In this document: positions 56,325-63,972 of the stretch, piece by piece | Numbering within the stretch: position 1 is the stretch's first letter | How the letters are laid out: each line of letters begins with the position of its first letter | Source of the DNA: Lentibacillus sp. CBA3610 | GTDB taxonomy: Bacteria > Bacillota > Bacilli > Bacillales > Amphibacillaceae | DNA length: 64,000 nt | Assembly (NCBI RefSeq): GCF_013373365.1 | Contig: NZ_CP035925.1 | Location: forward strand, 3,038,001-3,102,000 | Direction of reading: 5' to 3' | Notes under the pieces: model-generated | What the model was told of the DNA's origin: nothing | What the model saw: only the letters and a program-made list of their open reading frames with translations | Database searches by the model: none | Made by a program: the position numbers and the translations under genes

Positions 56325-56561
56325 GTTATCTTCCTTTCTATGTAAGGCATATTACTCTAACATTATTTTAATTTTTTCGAAAAGTCAATGCAGGGCTTAA
56401 GGATCGGAAATTAGCCAATTTCAAAACGGTATTCTCTTTCTTTTCGGTCTAAAAGGAACGCTCGGAGCTTTTTCTGCCCCGAATGTTTTCCTTCAGCTAA
56501 ACCAGCAATATCATAAATTGACCGCCACAAGTAAGATAAGACGAACGGATATTAACATTAT
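56325..56561. other. Gap without a supported gene
   Basis: 237 bp, AT-rich, no open frame, repeat or clear hairpin. It holds the promoter of the flavoprotein gene and the region past the methyltransferase stop. Confidence 0.3.
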
Positions 56562-56984
56562 TTACTTCCGACAGATCGCTATTCCAAGCGGAAAATGCAT
56601 ATCTTCATCATGCTCAGCCGGCTTGATTAACGGCCCATTTTGAAAATAAAATGCTGACAACGTATAGTCCGGAAACAAATCCATAAACTCCTCAACGGTC
56701 AGCTGATGGACATGAAAAGGCGACCCGCACGGCTTGCCGCGACCTTTGCCAAACGGTGTCGACAGTATAAGGGTCCCGCCAGGCTTAAGCATATTAAACA
56801 CATTGGCCAGAAATTGTTCTTCTTCTGCAACATGCTCAATCGTTTCAAAACTGACAATACAATCAAATTCGCCAAGCTTTTCCGGTAATGACGAATCTGT
56901 GATGTCGGCTTCTTTAAAAGTTGAATGAGGATGATGATAAGCACCCCGGGCATATTTTATAGGGAGATAACCCATTCGTATCAA
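56562..56984 (-). pseudogene. SAM-dependent methyltransferase, 5' part deleted
   Basis: Contains the back half of a class I methyltransferase: KYARGAYHHPHSTFKEADIT, motif near FDCIVSFETIEHVAEEEQFL, MLKPGGTLILSTPFG and PFHVHQLTVEEFMDLF. The N-terminal motif I (SAM-binding ExGxGxG) is missing. Upstream sequence is instead the MFS gene in another frame, so the 5' third was lost at a junction near 56975-56990. The remaining frame begins at an accidental ATG. Confidence 0.7.
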
Positions 56985-57804
56985 AAATGGAAATGATATG
57001 AAACGTTATCCCGGTATTGATCATAGCCGGAATCCCCACACTAATCAGAATACCCCAGAAGGCCCACGTGCGCATCGCTTCTTTTAACGTCCAGTCCTCC
57101 TCAGATTCAGGGAGGGTCGTTCCCATGACCGGTTCGGCACCCTCGTCCTGTGACGATTTCAAACCATCCGGCTCAAGCCCCATCTGCTCCGGACGGTTAC
57201 GGACACCAAACAACGCAAACGGAACAAACACCACTAAGAGCATCAGACCCCAGAACTGCCAGGCAGCCTGCCAATTCCATGTTTGGATCAGCCAAGTATT
57301 TATGATTGGAAAGAGCATGGCACTGATAAAGCTTCCCATCGTCATGAAGCTGAAGGCGCGGCCTCTTTTTTTCACAAACCATTGGGCGACGAGTGTATTC
57401 GGAATAAGCGACATCGTGCCCTGGCCCAATAAACGAACTAAAAAGAAACCAATCGCCAGCATAAACATATTCGTGACTATACTGTTAAAAAAGCAGGCGA
57501 ATGCGAATATTGTCCCAACTGTGACCATCATAAATCGTTGGCCATACCGGTCAATAAACCGTCCGACAAACATCATAATCAGCCCGGCAATGAGTGTTGC
57601 AGTTGAATATAAACTGGAAACCTCTGTGCGCGACCAGCCAAAATCATTTATGTACGCATCAATAAAGGCCGAATTCGAATACGTCTGTCCGGGTCCTGAA
57701 AAGAAAATCCCCAATCCGCCGATAAAAACGATGAACCAGCCATAGTAAATCCTTTGAAATGTTTTTTTCTGCCAGTCAATTCTGCACCAACTCCTGAAAA
57801 GCAT
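56914..57804 (-). pseudogene. MFS transporter (OFA-like), 3' part deleted
   Basis: N-terminal eight helices of a major-facilitator transporter: RIYYGWFIVFIGGLGIFFSG, YSNSAFIDAYINDFGWSRTE, GRFIDRYGQR and the middle loop ending near SEEDWTLKEAMRTWAFWGIL. The coding sequence ends 17 residues after FDTNGLS in unrelated sequence that is methyltransferase in another frame. A full protein would be ~410-430 residues; about 140 are missing. The start is uncertain, because the ATG at 57804 has no ribosome site. Confidence 0.7.
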
Positions 57805-57938
57805 ACATTTTACAGTCTAACGTCGATTTTACGGCAAACTTTAAACAAATACAATCTGTAAAATGGTTAATTCACCCTCGAATAATCGCTTCGAACCAGC
57901 AAAAAATAACCTTAAAGCCCATGTGAAAGGAGATTACG

Positions 57939-58124
57939 ATGGATCAGGAACGCGCACAGGATATCATCAATTCCATAACCATGATTAACGTGAAATATCA
58001 CGGCTTTCCTGTTTATTTAAAAGAAATAAACCCCGATCAGGAAACAGCAACCGTGTTCCCGCTTGATGAAATGGATCACGAACAAGACGTTGATTTGAAT
58101 GGTTTGTTTGAAGATGGACCATAA
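57939..58124 (+). CDS. sspH: H-type small acid-soluble spore protein
   Basis: 61 residues: MDQERAQDIINSITMINVKY then HGFPVYLKEINPDQETATVF and PLDEMDHEQDVDLNGL. Matches the SspH pattern (RA.EI..S..M..VTYNG.PVYI......TA.I.PL). SspH proteins are minor spore-core proteins made in the forespore. AAAGGAG precedes the ATG by 8 bases. A second copy starts at 58320; the two are separated by a repeat array. Confidence 0.8.
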   Translation: MDQERAQDIINSITMINVKYHGFPVYLKEINPDQETATVFPLDEMDHEQDVDLNGLFEDGP

Positions 58125-58150
58125 TTAAAAAGCAAATAAGTTCCATTGCA

Positions 58151-58270
58151 TCAGCCAAAGCAGGATTTATGAACCGAAATTGGACTTTATCGACCGGATT
58201 TTAGATATGTGAGCCAAATTCAGTAAATATCAACTGAATTTTAATGTTATCAACCAATTAGGGTAATGGC
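58151..58270. repeat. 20-bp phased array between the two sspH genes (family E)
   Basis: Six units begin at 58151, 58171, 58191, 58211, 58231 and 58251, exactly 20 bp apart: TCAGCCAAAG, GAACCGAAAT, CGACCGGATT, GAGCCAAATT, CAACTGAATT, CAACCAATTA (consensus NRRCCRAATT), with AT-rich fillers mostly ending TTAT or ATAT. The last unit merges with a 12-bp perfect hairpin, CAACCAATTAGG (58251-58262) / CCTAATTGGTTG (58270-58281). Confidence 0.75.
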
Positions 58271-58319
58271 CTAATTGGTTGATTAACAGCGACATCATTA
58301 ACAAGGGAGGTGAATTTGA

Positions 58320-58499
58320 TTGAATAAGCAGCGCGCAGAAGAAATTGCCCAATCAGCAGATATGAAAGATGTTACCTATAACGGACAACAAATCTATATC
58401 CAGCATGTGAACGATCAGAACACAGCCCGGATTTTTCCACTTAATGACCCTGAAAACGAATTTGATGCGCAACTGGCTAAGCTGAACGAAAGACTTTAG
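58320..58499 (+). CDS. sspH: H-type small acid-soluble spore protein
   Basis: 59 residues from TTG 58320 (AAGGGAGGTG 7 bases upstream): MNKQRAEEIAQSADMKDVTY, NGQQIYIQHVNDQNTARIFP, LNDPENEFDAQLAKLNERL. Closer to canonical SspH than the copy at 57939 (DVTYNG, YIQHV, ARIFPL). Expected forespore expression. The pair is a tandem duplication that has diverged. Confidence 0.85.
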   Translation: MNKQRAEEIAQSADMKDVTYNGQQIYIQHVNDQNTARIFPLNDPENEFDAQLAKLNERL

Positions 58500-58576
58500 C
58501 AGCATGTCTGTTTTGCCGCACATTTCCGCCAATCATTATTGATGGGAGCGGAAAATTAAGCAAAAGGAGACTCCAT

Positions 58577-59380
58577 ATGAAGGCATTTAAAAACTTCTTC
58601 ATTTTAATGGTAATTATCATGGTTTTAGGAGCATGCAACCTTAATGACAATGCTGCCGATAACCAATCCCGGACTGATGTGGATGATAATCAGCTGCCCA
58701 TCTCTGCTGTAAAAACGGATTCATCGAGTGATGGGGCAGGTCCGGGCACTCAGAAAATCGGTTTTAATGAGGGCACAAACCATCCGAACGGTTTCAGACG
58801 TGAAAACCAAAACGATAACTTTGATGGTTTTAACGGAACAATGCGTAACCAAGGGCCACTCAGCGGTAACGCCCGTGACCCCGGCCGGGAACAGGATCAA
58901 GAACTACTAGAGCGAAACCAGCAAAGACAGGGCAGGTTACAGCCTGAACAAAACCAACCGGAACAACGGAACCAGCTAGGCCAAAATCAATCACAGCAAG
59001 GAGTGAGTGAGTATGCATCGCAAGTCATTCAGTTAACCAACGAAGAACGCAGCCAACACGGATTATCCGACTTGAAAGCCAGTAAACCATTAAGCCGGGT
59101 GGCGCGCAATAAATCCGAGGATATGCACGAAAAAAATTACTTTTCGCATACGAGTCCGACGTATGGCTCCCCGTTCAATATGATGAAAGAATTTGATGTT
59201 ACGTTTGAGTCAGCCGGGGAGAATATCGCAAGAGGACAGCAATCACCAAATCAGGTTGTTGAAGCCTGGATGGACAGTGACGAACACCGTGAAAATATCC
59301 TGGATGAATCGTTCACCCATATCGGTGTCGGCTATACCGATGATGGACGCTATTGGACACAGATGCTCATTGAGAAATAA
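58577..59380 (+). CDS. CAP-domain lipoprotein (YkwD-like)
   Basis: 267 residues. Lipoprotein signal with lipobox VLGACNL (Cys ~20), a long disordered Asn/Gln-rich linker (residues ~21-150, with QQRQGRLQPEQNQPEQRNQL) and a C-terminal CAP/SCP domain: VIQLTNEERSQHGLSDLKAS, NYFSHTSPTYGSPFNMM, SAGENIARGQQSPNQVVEAW, HRENILDESFTHIGVGY. Similar domains in YkwD and SafA-associated spore proteins; role probably at the cell or spore surface. AAAAGGAG before the ATG. Terminator at 59385. Confidence 0.85.
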   Translation: MKAFKNFFILMVIIMVLGACNLNDNAADNQSRTDVDDNQLPISAVKTDSSSDGAGPGTQKIGFNEGTNHPNGFRRENQNDNFDGFNGTMRNQGPLSGNARDPGREQDQELLERNQQRQGRLQPEQNQPEQRNQLGQNQSQQGVSEYASQVIQLTNEERSQHGLSDLKASKPLSRVARNKSEDMHEKNYFSHTSPTYGSPFNMMKEFDVTFESAGENIARGQQSPNQVVEAWMDSDEHRENILDESFTHIGVGYTDDGRYWTQMLIEK

Positions 59381-59384
59381 TCAC

Positions 59385-59412
59385 AAAGCCATGTTCACCG
59401 GAGCATGGCTTT
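59385..59412 (+). terminator. Terminator of the CAP-domain gene
   Basis: AAAGCCATG (59385-59393) with CATGGCTTT (59404-59412), then CTGTATTTT; 5 bp past the stop. Confidence 0.75.
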
Positions 59413-59557
59413 CTGTATTTTGGATTAGCGAATCATTACTTTTGACAGAACAGTCCTGGAAAGATAATGTCTAATTATGAATTCTTATTAATTTTATCGG
59501 AATAGGGATCAAAAAATTTTGTACAGGATTACAAACTTTCAGAGGGGAGGTTACGAG

Positions 59558-60798
59558 ATGAAGAGCATTTGGAGAGGATATATTGAGGCATCCTTGATTT
59601 CAAAAATTACAGTTGCACTTATTCTTGGTATTGCAGTCGGCCTGATTTTCGGGGAGGATGCAGCCGTATTGGCGCCGTTTGGGGATTTACTGCTTCGTCT
59701 CTTGCAATTTCTGATTGTTCCGCTGATATTATTCACACTGATTGTCGGGGTTAACCAGACAAAGCTGGGTGATCTTAGCCGTATGGGCGGAAAGGTATTT
59801 ATCTATTACTTACTGTCATCTGCGTTTGCCATTATTGCCGGTATAGCCGTGGCCAGTATTTTCAACCCGGGAACAGGGATGACGCTGGATACAAGTGAAA
59901 CATTTGAAGTCCCGGAAAACCCCGGGGTCGTCAGTGTTTTGTTAAGTATTGTCCCCGATAATATTATCACAGCGTTCAGCGAACTGAACTTGCTGGGAAT
60001 CATTTTTACGGCAATAGCATTCGGAATTGCAATTTCCGCACTCAGGTCATCCGAGTCACACAAAGAACTGGGTGAAACGGTGTTTAAAGTAACTGATGGA
60101 TTAAATGAAGCTACCTTGCGTATCATGAAGGCTATTATTCAGTACGTGCCGATCGGTATTTTTGCCATTATTGCTGAAGTTGTCGGCAATCAGGGTGCTG
60201 ATACATTATTGGAATTAGGAAGTATGATTGGCGTTCTTTTTATATAGCGTTGATTGTTCAAGTCATGTTTTATGTCCTTGTCATGGTCTTATTCAAAATC
60301 AATATTAAGGATTTTTTCCGGCATGGACGCACACCGATGATTACAGCGTTTGTAACACAGAGCAGCTCCGGTACATTGCCACTTACGCTCAATGCCGCCA
60401 GAGGCCTGAATCTGCCGAAAAGTCTGTACGGATTCAGTTTACCACTCGGTGCAACGGCCAACATGGACGGAGCTGCCATCCGTATTGCCGTATCAGCTGT
60501 ATTTGCCGCAAATGTGATTGGTGATCCGCTAAGCTTTGCAGAAATCGTGCAAGTTGTATTGATCGGTACATTGGCCTCAGTTGGTACAGCGGGCGTACCT
60601 GGTGCAGGCATCATCATGATCGCCACCGTATTCGCACAATTGGGTCTGCCAATGGAAGCTGTCGGGTTATTGACAGCAGTTGACGTCCTGGTCGGCATGG
60701 GATGCACAGCTGTAAATGTTACCGGTGACCTTGCTGGAACAAGCATTATCAGCAAGACTGAAAAATCACAGGAAAATGAGCAAATAAGTGCGAATTAA
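59558..60798 (+). pseudogene. Dicarboxylate/amino acid:cation symporter, single frameshift
   Basis: ~413 residues if rejoined, glutamate/aspartate-type symporter (GltP/DctA family). Visible: LLRLLQFLIVPLILFTLIVG, the serine-rich motif FVTQSSSGTLPLTLN, GATANMDGAAI (NMDG substrate/Na site) and GTAGVPGAG. The frame breaks at 60230-60247 (IGVLFI then TAG); one extra T in the T5 run there (VLFYIALIVQV) restores it. ATG 59558 has AGGGGAGG upstream. Terminator at 60802. Confidence 0.85.
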
Positions 60799-60801
60799 CG
60801 T

Positions 60802-60833
60802 AAGACCATCTCCTTGAATTAGGGGGTGGTCTT
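60802..60833 (+). terminator. Terminator of the dicarboxylate symporter gene
   Basis: AAGACCATCTCC (60802-60813) with GGGGGTGGTCTT (60822-60833, two G-T wobbles), followed by TCCTTTT. A further perfect 9-bp hairpin, GAAATCGGC/GCCGATTTC, lies at 60880-60903. Confidence 0.75.
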
Positions 60834-60933
60834 TCCTTTTAAAGCTAACTATAAAAATTCGGATGATGTTTCCAATACAGAAATCGGCTAACTCGCCGAT
60901 TTCTTCCAATCCGACTTCTGACCTCTGGCATCT

Positions 60934-60956
60934 AAAAAACCCGGACAGCGTTTTTT
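60934..60956 (-). terminator. Terminator of the GT8-TetR operon
   Basis: AAAAAAC (60934-60940) with GTTTTTT (60950-60956) around CCGGACAGC, directly at the TetR stop codon; T run on the minus strand. Confidence 0.55.
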
Positions 60957-60957
60957 C

Positions 60958-61584
60958 TTATTGATAAAGTCCTGTTTTGAGCAAGTTCATTTCAATGTTG
61001 AAATGATACATGGCCTCTTCGTCCGATAAATTACGGGCAAATTTTTCTGCAAAATTACGGACGACAACAGATGTGAGAATTTGCATCACGTAGAATAATT
61101 CCCTATCATCTGAAATGTTCAGCTTTCGTTTATCAATCAATGAGCTGACTTCCTTAAATTGTTCATTGGTTTTTTGATCATTGAAAATCCTTGTAAATGC
61201 ATCCTCTATTTTATACGTCATATTCAAAAAGGCATTTCTCATGAAATCGAGGTTTTCATCTTTCGTAATAACCACTTGAAAAAAACCTGTTATGGCATCA
61301 ACCAGATCACCATCCCGTGTTTTTAGCAAGTCTATAAAGATCTCTTTTCGTTTGAATGAAACATCATCCAACAGGAAGAAGAAAGCATCTTCTTTATCAT
61401 CAAAGTATTGATAAAAACTGCCTCTTGGTATGTCTGCTTCTTTTACGATATTGGAAATGGAAGCTTCGTATAGCGGCACTCTCGAAAACTCCATTTCAAC
61501 AGCACTGATTAACGTTTGTTTCTTCTCCTCCGGTAAATTATAAAATGTCTGCTTCGGCACCTGTTCTTCCTCCTGTTCTTCCAT
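60958..61584 (-). CDS. TetR-family transcriptional regulator
   Basis: 208 residues. Helix-turn-helix in KKQTLISAVEMEFSRVPLYE, ASISNIVKEADIPRGSFYQY, FDDKEDAFFFLLDD; the rest is the helical ligand/dimer domain. ATG 61584 lies 7 bp after the stop of the glycosyltransferase gene, so the two are co-transcribed and coupled. Its operator is unknown; TGACA...TGTCA palindromes at 62669-62745 are one speculative candidate. Confidence 0.75.
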   Translation of the reverse strand: MEEQEEEQVPKQTFYNLPEEKKQTLISAVEMEFSRVPLYEASISNIVKEADIPRGSFYQYFDDKEDAFFFLLDDVSFKRKEIFIDLLKTRDGDLVDAITGFFQVVITKDENLDFMRNAFLNMTYKIEDAFTRIFNDQKTNEQFKEVSSLIDKRKLNISDDRELFYVMQILTSVVVRNFAEKFARNLSDEEAMYHFNIEMNLLKTGLYQ

Positions 61585-61591
61585 AATGGGG

Positions 61592-62407
61592 TTACCTTGC
61601 TTGAGCGAAAGCCAGTTTTTCATAGTGTTTGTATAACGCGTGAAATTTTCCACTGTAGCGTTTTTTCCATGGCTTTTTCTTGCCGCAAAAGTGAAGGATC
61701 ACAGTGTGATGAATAATATAATCCATATCACAGACGCCGTTTGATTTATTCTTATAATGGCTGTAAAACCGCGTATCGTAATTGTACAACGTTTCATCAA
61801 GGTTCTTTATTTTCTTAGAGTAAAGAGCATTTAAAACATCCTGATCCGGCATGATTAATCTGGCACGATTCTTTTCCACAAATTGATAAATTTCATGTTC
61901 GTCAATCTGCTGCCGCTGCTCTTCCAGATTCATCAGCAGCACACCGGAGTTATAGTAGGCATCAATGTTATAGGGTGTCAGTCTGATCTTATTCACTTCA
62001 TTAACAGACACCTTATTATGATAGGCCGCTGCAAACAGGTAATCCGTTAAATCAGTTTCATAAAGTTCCCTGATTGGATTAATCACCAATATATCCGGAT
62101 CAAGATATAAAATACGATCCAGCGTCTCAGGTAAAAATTTGAAAGCGAGGAGACGATAATACATTTCTTTCGTGTAATAGGCGTGTGCCGGCGCATCCTT
62201 AAAGTAGTCATCCGCAACGTAAACAGGTTTCAGTTCACTTCCATGCCTATCAATGTACTGGGTTAAATCATCTAATTCTGATTGTTCAATACTTGAGTGC
62301 ATGAGATAAATGGCAAACGTCTCATCCTGATTGTTCAGAAACATTGATTGTAGGGCAACCTTTAAAGGCCTGATATAGTTGGCGTCCAATGCGACCAGTA
62401 TATTCAA
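61592..62407 (-). CDS. Glycosyltransferase family 8
   Basis: 271 residues. GT-A fold retaining glycosyltransferase of the LgtC/RfaJ class: NILVALDANYIRPLKVALQS start, DXD metal/sugar-nucleotide motif in RILYLDPDILVINPI, YYNSGVLLMNLEEQR, MPDQDVLNALY and the C-terminal HxxGxxKPW variant ILHFCGKKKPWKK. Transfers galactose or glucose to a surface glycan or lipid in relatives; acceptor unknown here. It is followed immediately by a TetR regulator. Confidence 0.8.
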   Translation of the reverse strand: MNILVALDANYIRPLKVALQSMFLNNQDETFAIYLMHSSIEQSELDDLTQYIDRHGSELKPVYVADDYFKDAPAHAYYTKEMYYRLLAFKFLPETLDRILYLDPDILVINPIRELYETDLTDYLFAAAYHNKVSVNEVNKIRLTPYNIDAYYNSGVLLMNLEEQRQQIDEHEIYQFVEKNRARLIMPDQDVLNALYSKKIKNLDETLYNYDTRFYSHYKNKSNGVCDMDYIIHHTVILHFCGKKKPWKKRYSGKFHALYKHYEKLAFAQAR

Positions 62408-62536
62408 CCTGATTCACCCCCTTTTTCTGAGATGCTGCAGGTTACTGTTATTATATGAAATTTAGGGAGTTTACATGAGACATCTCTTTTACCTGCGCCT
62501 GAACACATTATTTCCTGTTTTGCTCTTCTAATGTTA

Positions 62537-62674
62537 TTACTTTCTGTCCGGTCTTTTGCAAAGTTCGGCATCAATCCCTTGCATTTGCAGTATGGACCAG
62601 GGCGTTTTTAATTTTTCTTCATAAACTCTGTTGCCATTTGTCAACGTAGAAATCTCACTCCCAAAATGTGACAT
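62537..62674 (-). CDS. Orphan 45-residue protein behind multiple operators
   Basis: Starts MSHFGSEISTLTNGNRVYEE and ends GIDAELCKRPDRK; no hydrophobic segment, one Cys. GGAG lies 9-10 bases before the ATG. Its reality is supported mainly by the well-formed promoter and the palindromes immediately upstream (62669-62745). No homologue recognised. A longer frame extends upstream to 62941 through the promoter and repeat array and is rejected. Confidence 0.45.
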   Translation of the reverse strand: MSHFGSEISTLTNGNRVYEEKLKTPWSILQMQGIDAELCKRPDRK

Positions 62675-62745
62675 TGCGTCATTCACTCCAATTACTATAA
62701 TAAATGACACCATGTCACGCGTCAACCGGATATGACACGATGTCA
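62669..62745 (-). promoter_or_regulatory. Sigma-A promoter with three TGACA-TGTCA operators
   Basis: On the minus strand TTGACG (62725-62720), a 17-bp spacer and TATTAT (62702-62697) form a strong promoter. Perfect 13-bp palindromes TGACACCATGTCA (62705-62717, inside the spacer) and TGACACGATGTCA (62733-62745, upstream of -35) and a variant TGACATTGCGTCA (62669-62681, over the start codon) surround it. Such placement means tight repression, probably by a TetR- or MarR-type dimer. Confidence 0.6.
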
Positions 62746-62801
62746 TTTTGTTGTCATAAGATTGTAATGAAAAAGCAAAAAAAGGTGATTTAATGATATT
62801 A

Positions 62802-62934
62802 TCGCGCGAAAATCGGGTGATGCTGCGCGAAATTGGGGCATCGCCGCGCGAAATATCGGATTGCTGCGCGAAATCCTGCCATCGTCGCGCGATTTCACCC
62901 TTTCCTCGCGCGAATGAGCACATTTGCCGAGCGT
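62802..62934. repeat. 21-bp phased TCGCGCGA array (family B, copy 2)
   Basis: Seven cores start at 62802, 62823, 62844, 62864, 62885, 62906 and 62927, steps 21, 21, 20, 21, 21, 21 bp: TCGCGCGA, CTGCGCGA, CCGCGCGA, CTGCGCGA, TCGCGCGA, TCGCGCGA, CCGAGCGT. Most fillers begin AAT or TTT. Lies between the small-gene promoter and the XRE-cupin terminator. Same family as 46645-46738. Confidence 0.85.
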
Positions 62935-62965
62935 GCTGCACTGTGTAAATAAATCCATAAAAATA

Positions 62966-62986
62966 CCACAGTGACGGGTACTGTGG
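62966..62986 (-). terminator. Terminator of the XRE-cupin gene
   Basis: CCACAGT (62966-62972) with ACTGTGG (62980-62986), extended by TA; on the minus strand followed by TATTTTTATGG. 46 bp past the stop. Confidence 0.7.
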
Positions 62987-63031
62987 CAGCCATGAAATTT
63001 ATTCTTTTTTATCCTTTAAGACGGGAAGTGC

Positions 63032-63586
63032 TCAATCATCAATAAACACCGTCAAGACCTTCGCGCCATCATTATCGACCGGCATAAACAAGTGAGGTTT
63101 AACACCTTTAAAGTGGCCAGTGTCGCCTTTTTCCATATAATGCTTTTCCCCGTCATAATAGAGCTCAATAGCACCTTCAACAATGTATATGAATTCATCC
63201 TGAGTATGGGTATACGGCTCATGCCGCACATTAAAATCCTTCGGGGTGACGTGAACAATGGTTGGCTCAATCCGTGAAAAGCGGGAGCGATTGGCAAGCA
63301 GTTCAAGCGAATAACCCATATTTTCATCGTCAGCACTGATACGCCTTTCCGCTTTCGGCAGCACAACAAGATCTGTTTCAGGATGCCCGTCCAATACCCA
63401 GGAAAGCTGAACATCCAACGTTTCTGAGATTTTAGATAATGTGGCAACCGCAGAAGATGTCTGCCCATTTTCTATTTTTGATAACAAGCTTTTGGAGATA
63501 CCGCATTGATCAGCTATTTGCTGTTGTGTATGTTTACTTTTTAAACGGGCTTGTTTTAATTTTTGACCAATATTTTGAAGATCTAT
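63032..63586 (-). CDS. XRE-cupin transcriptional regulator with apparent ATA start
   Basis: 184 residues. N-terminal XRE helix-turn-helix (DLQNIGQKLKQARLKSKHTQ, QQIADQCGISKSLLSKIENG), then a cupin domain (HEPYTHTQDEFIYIVEGAIE, GDTGHFKGVKPHLFMPV) that binds a small ligand. The full HTH requires starting at ATA 63586, which has AAAGGAG 9 bases upstream; an in-frame stop lies just above and no ATG/GTG/TTG occurs before TTG 63487, which would cut the HTH in half. Either a rare ATA start or an ATG-to-ATA change. Confidence 0.75.
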   Translation of the reverse strand: MDLQNIGQKLKQARLKSKHTQQQIADQCGISKSLLSKIENGQTSSAVATLSKISETLDVQLSWVLDGHPETDLVVLPKAERRISADDENMGYSLELLANRSRFSRIEPTIVHVTPKDFNVRHEPYTHTQDEFIYIVEGAIELYYDGEKHYMEKGDTGHFKGVKPHLFMPVDNDGAKVLTVFIDD

Positions 63587-63701
63587 AGTAACTCGCTCCT
63601 TTCACCTTACTCGTGTACAAGCTTCTTTATCATAGAATAGATGAATTTTTCCGATATGGCAACAGGTAGCCTGTTCATGATGTTTATGACTTTTTTCTAA
63701 T

Positions 63702-63826
63702 CTGCAGCGATTACAGGTCAATCTACAGCGAAAATTACAGCGATTTTATGTGAATCAACAGCGGATTCGGGCCAAATATGCAGCGTCTTGCCCGAAACTA
63801 CAGCGAATTCATCTTGATCTACAGCG
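63702..63826. repeat. 21-bp phased CTACAGCG array (family A, copy 2)
   Basis: Cores start at 63702, 63723, 63735, 63756, 63778, 63798 and 63819: CTGCAGCG, CTACAGCG, TTACAGCG, CAACAGCG, ATGCAGCG, CTACAGCG, CTACAGCG. Steps are 21, 12, 21, 22, 20 and 21 bp; the 12 suggests loss of 9 bp within one filler. Same family as 28002-28134, 35.7 kb away, in the gap upstream of the XRE-cupin gene. Confidence 0.8.
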
Positions 63827-63930
63827 TTTATTTACATTAATTCTCATATCATTTAGCATACGATCTTATGTTAAGCTCTTTTGAAAGACTCTCAGGCTAA
63901 GACTTTATCAGTGATCAATTGAAATATAAA

Positions 63931-63972
63931 AACCCCCACCCGATGACCGGTATCCGACCGGGGGTGAGGGTT
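63931..63972. terminator. Terminator-like hairpin near the right edge
   Basis: AACCCCCACCC (63931-63941) pairs with GGGTGAGGGTT (63962-63972) with one mismatch, with GGTC/GACC inside and A4/TTCTTT flanks. It probably ends a gene located beyond the window. Confidence 0.5.

Noticed and set aside
60245..60247. Two separate genes instead of one broken dicarboxylate symporter
   Set aside because: The second part starts inside a membrane helix of the same family with no ribosome site; the two halves together make exactly one family member.
62537..62941. 134-residue minus-strand frame
   Set aside because: Its first 89 codons run through the 21-bp repeat array and the promoter/operator region; only the last 45 codons have a start signal of their own.
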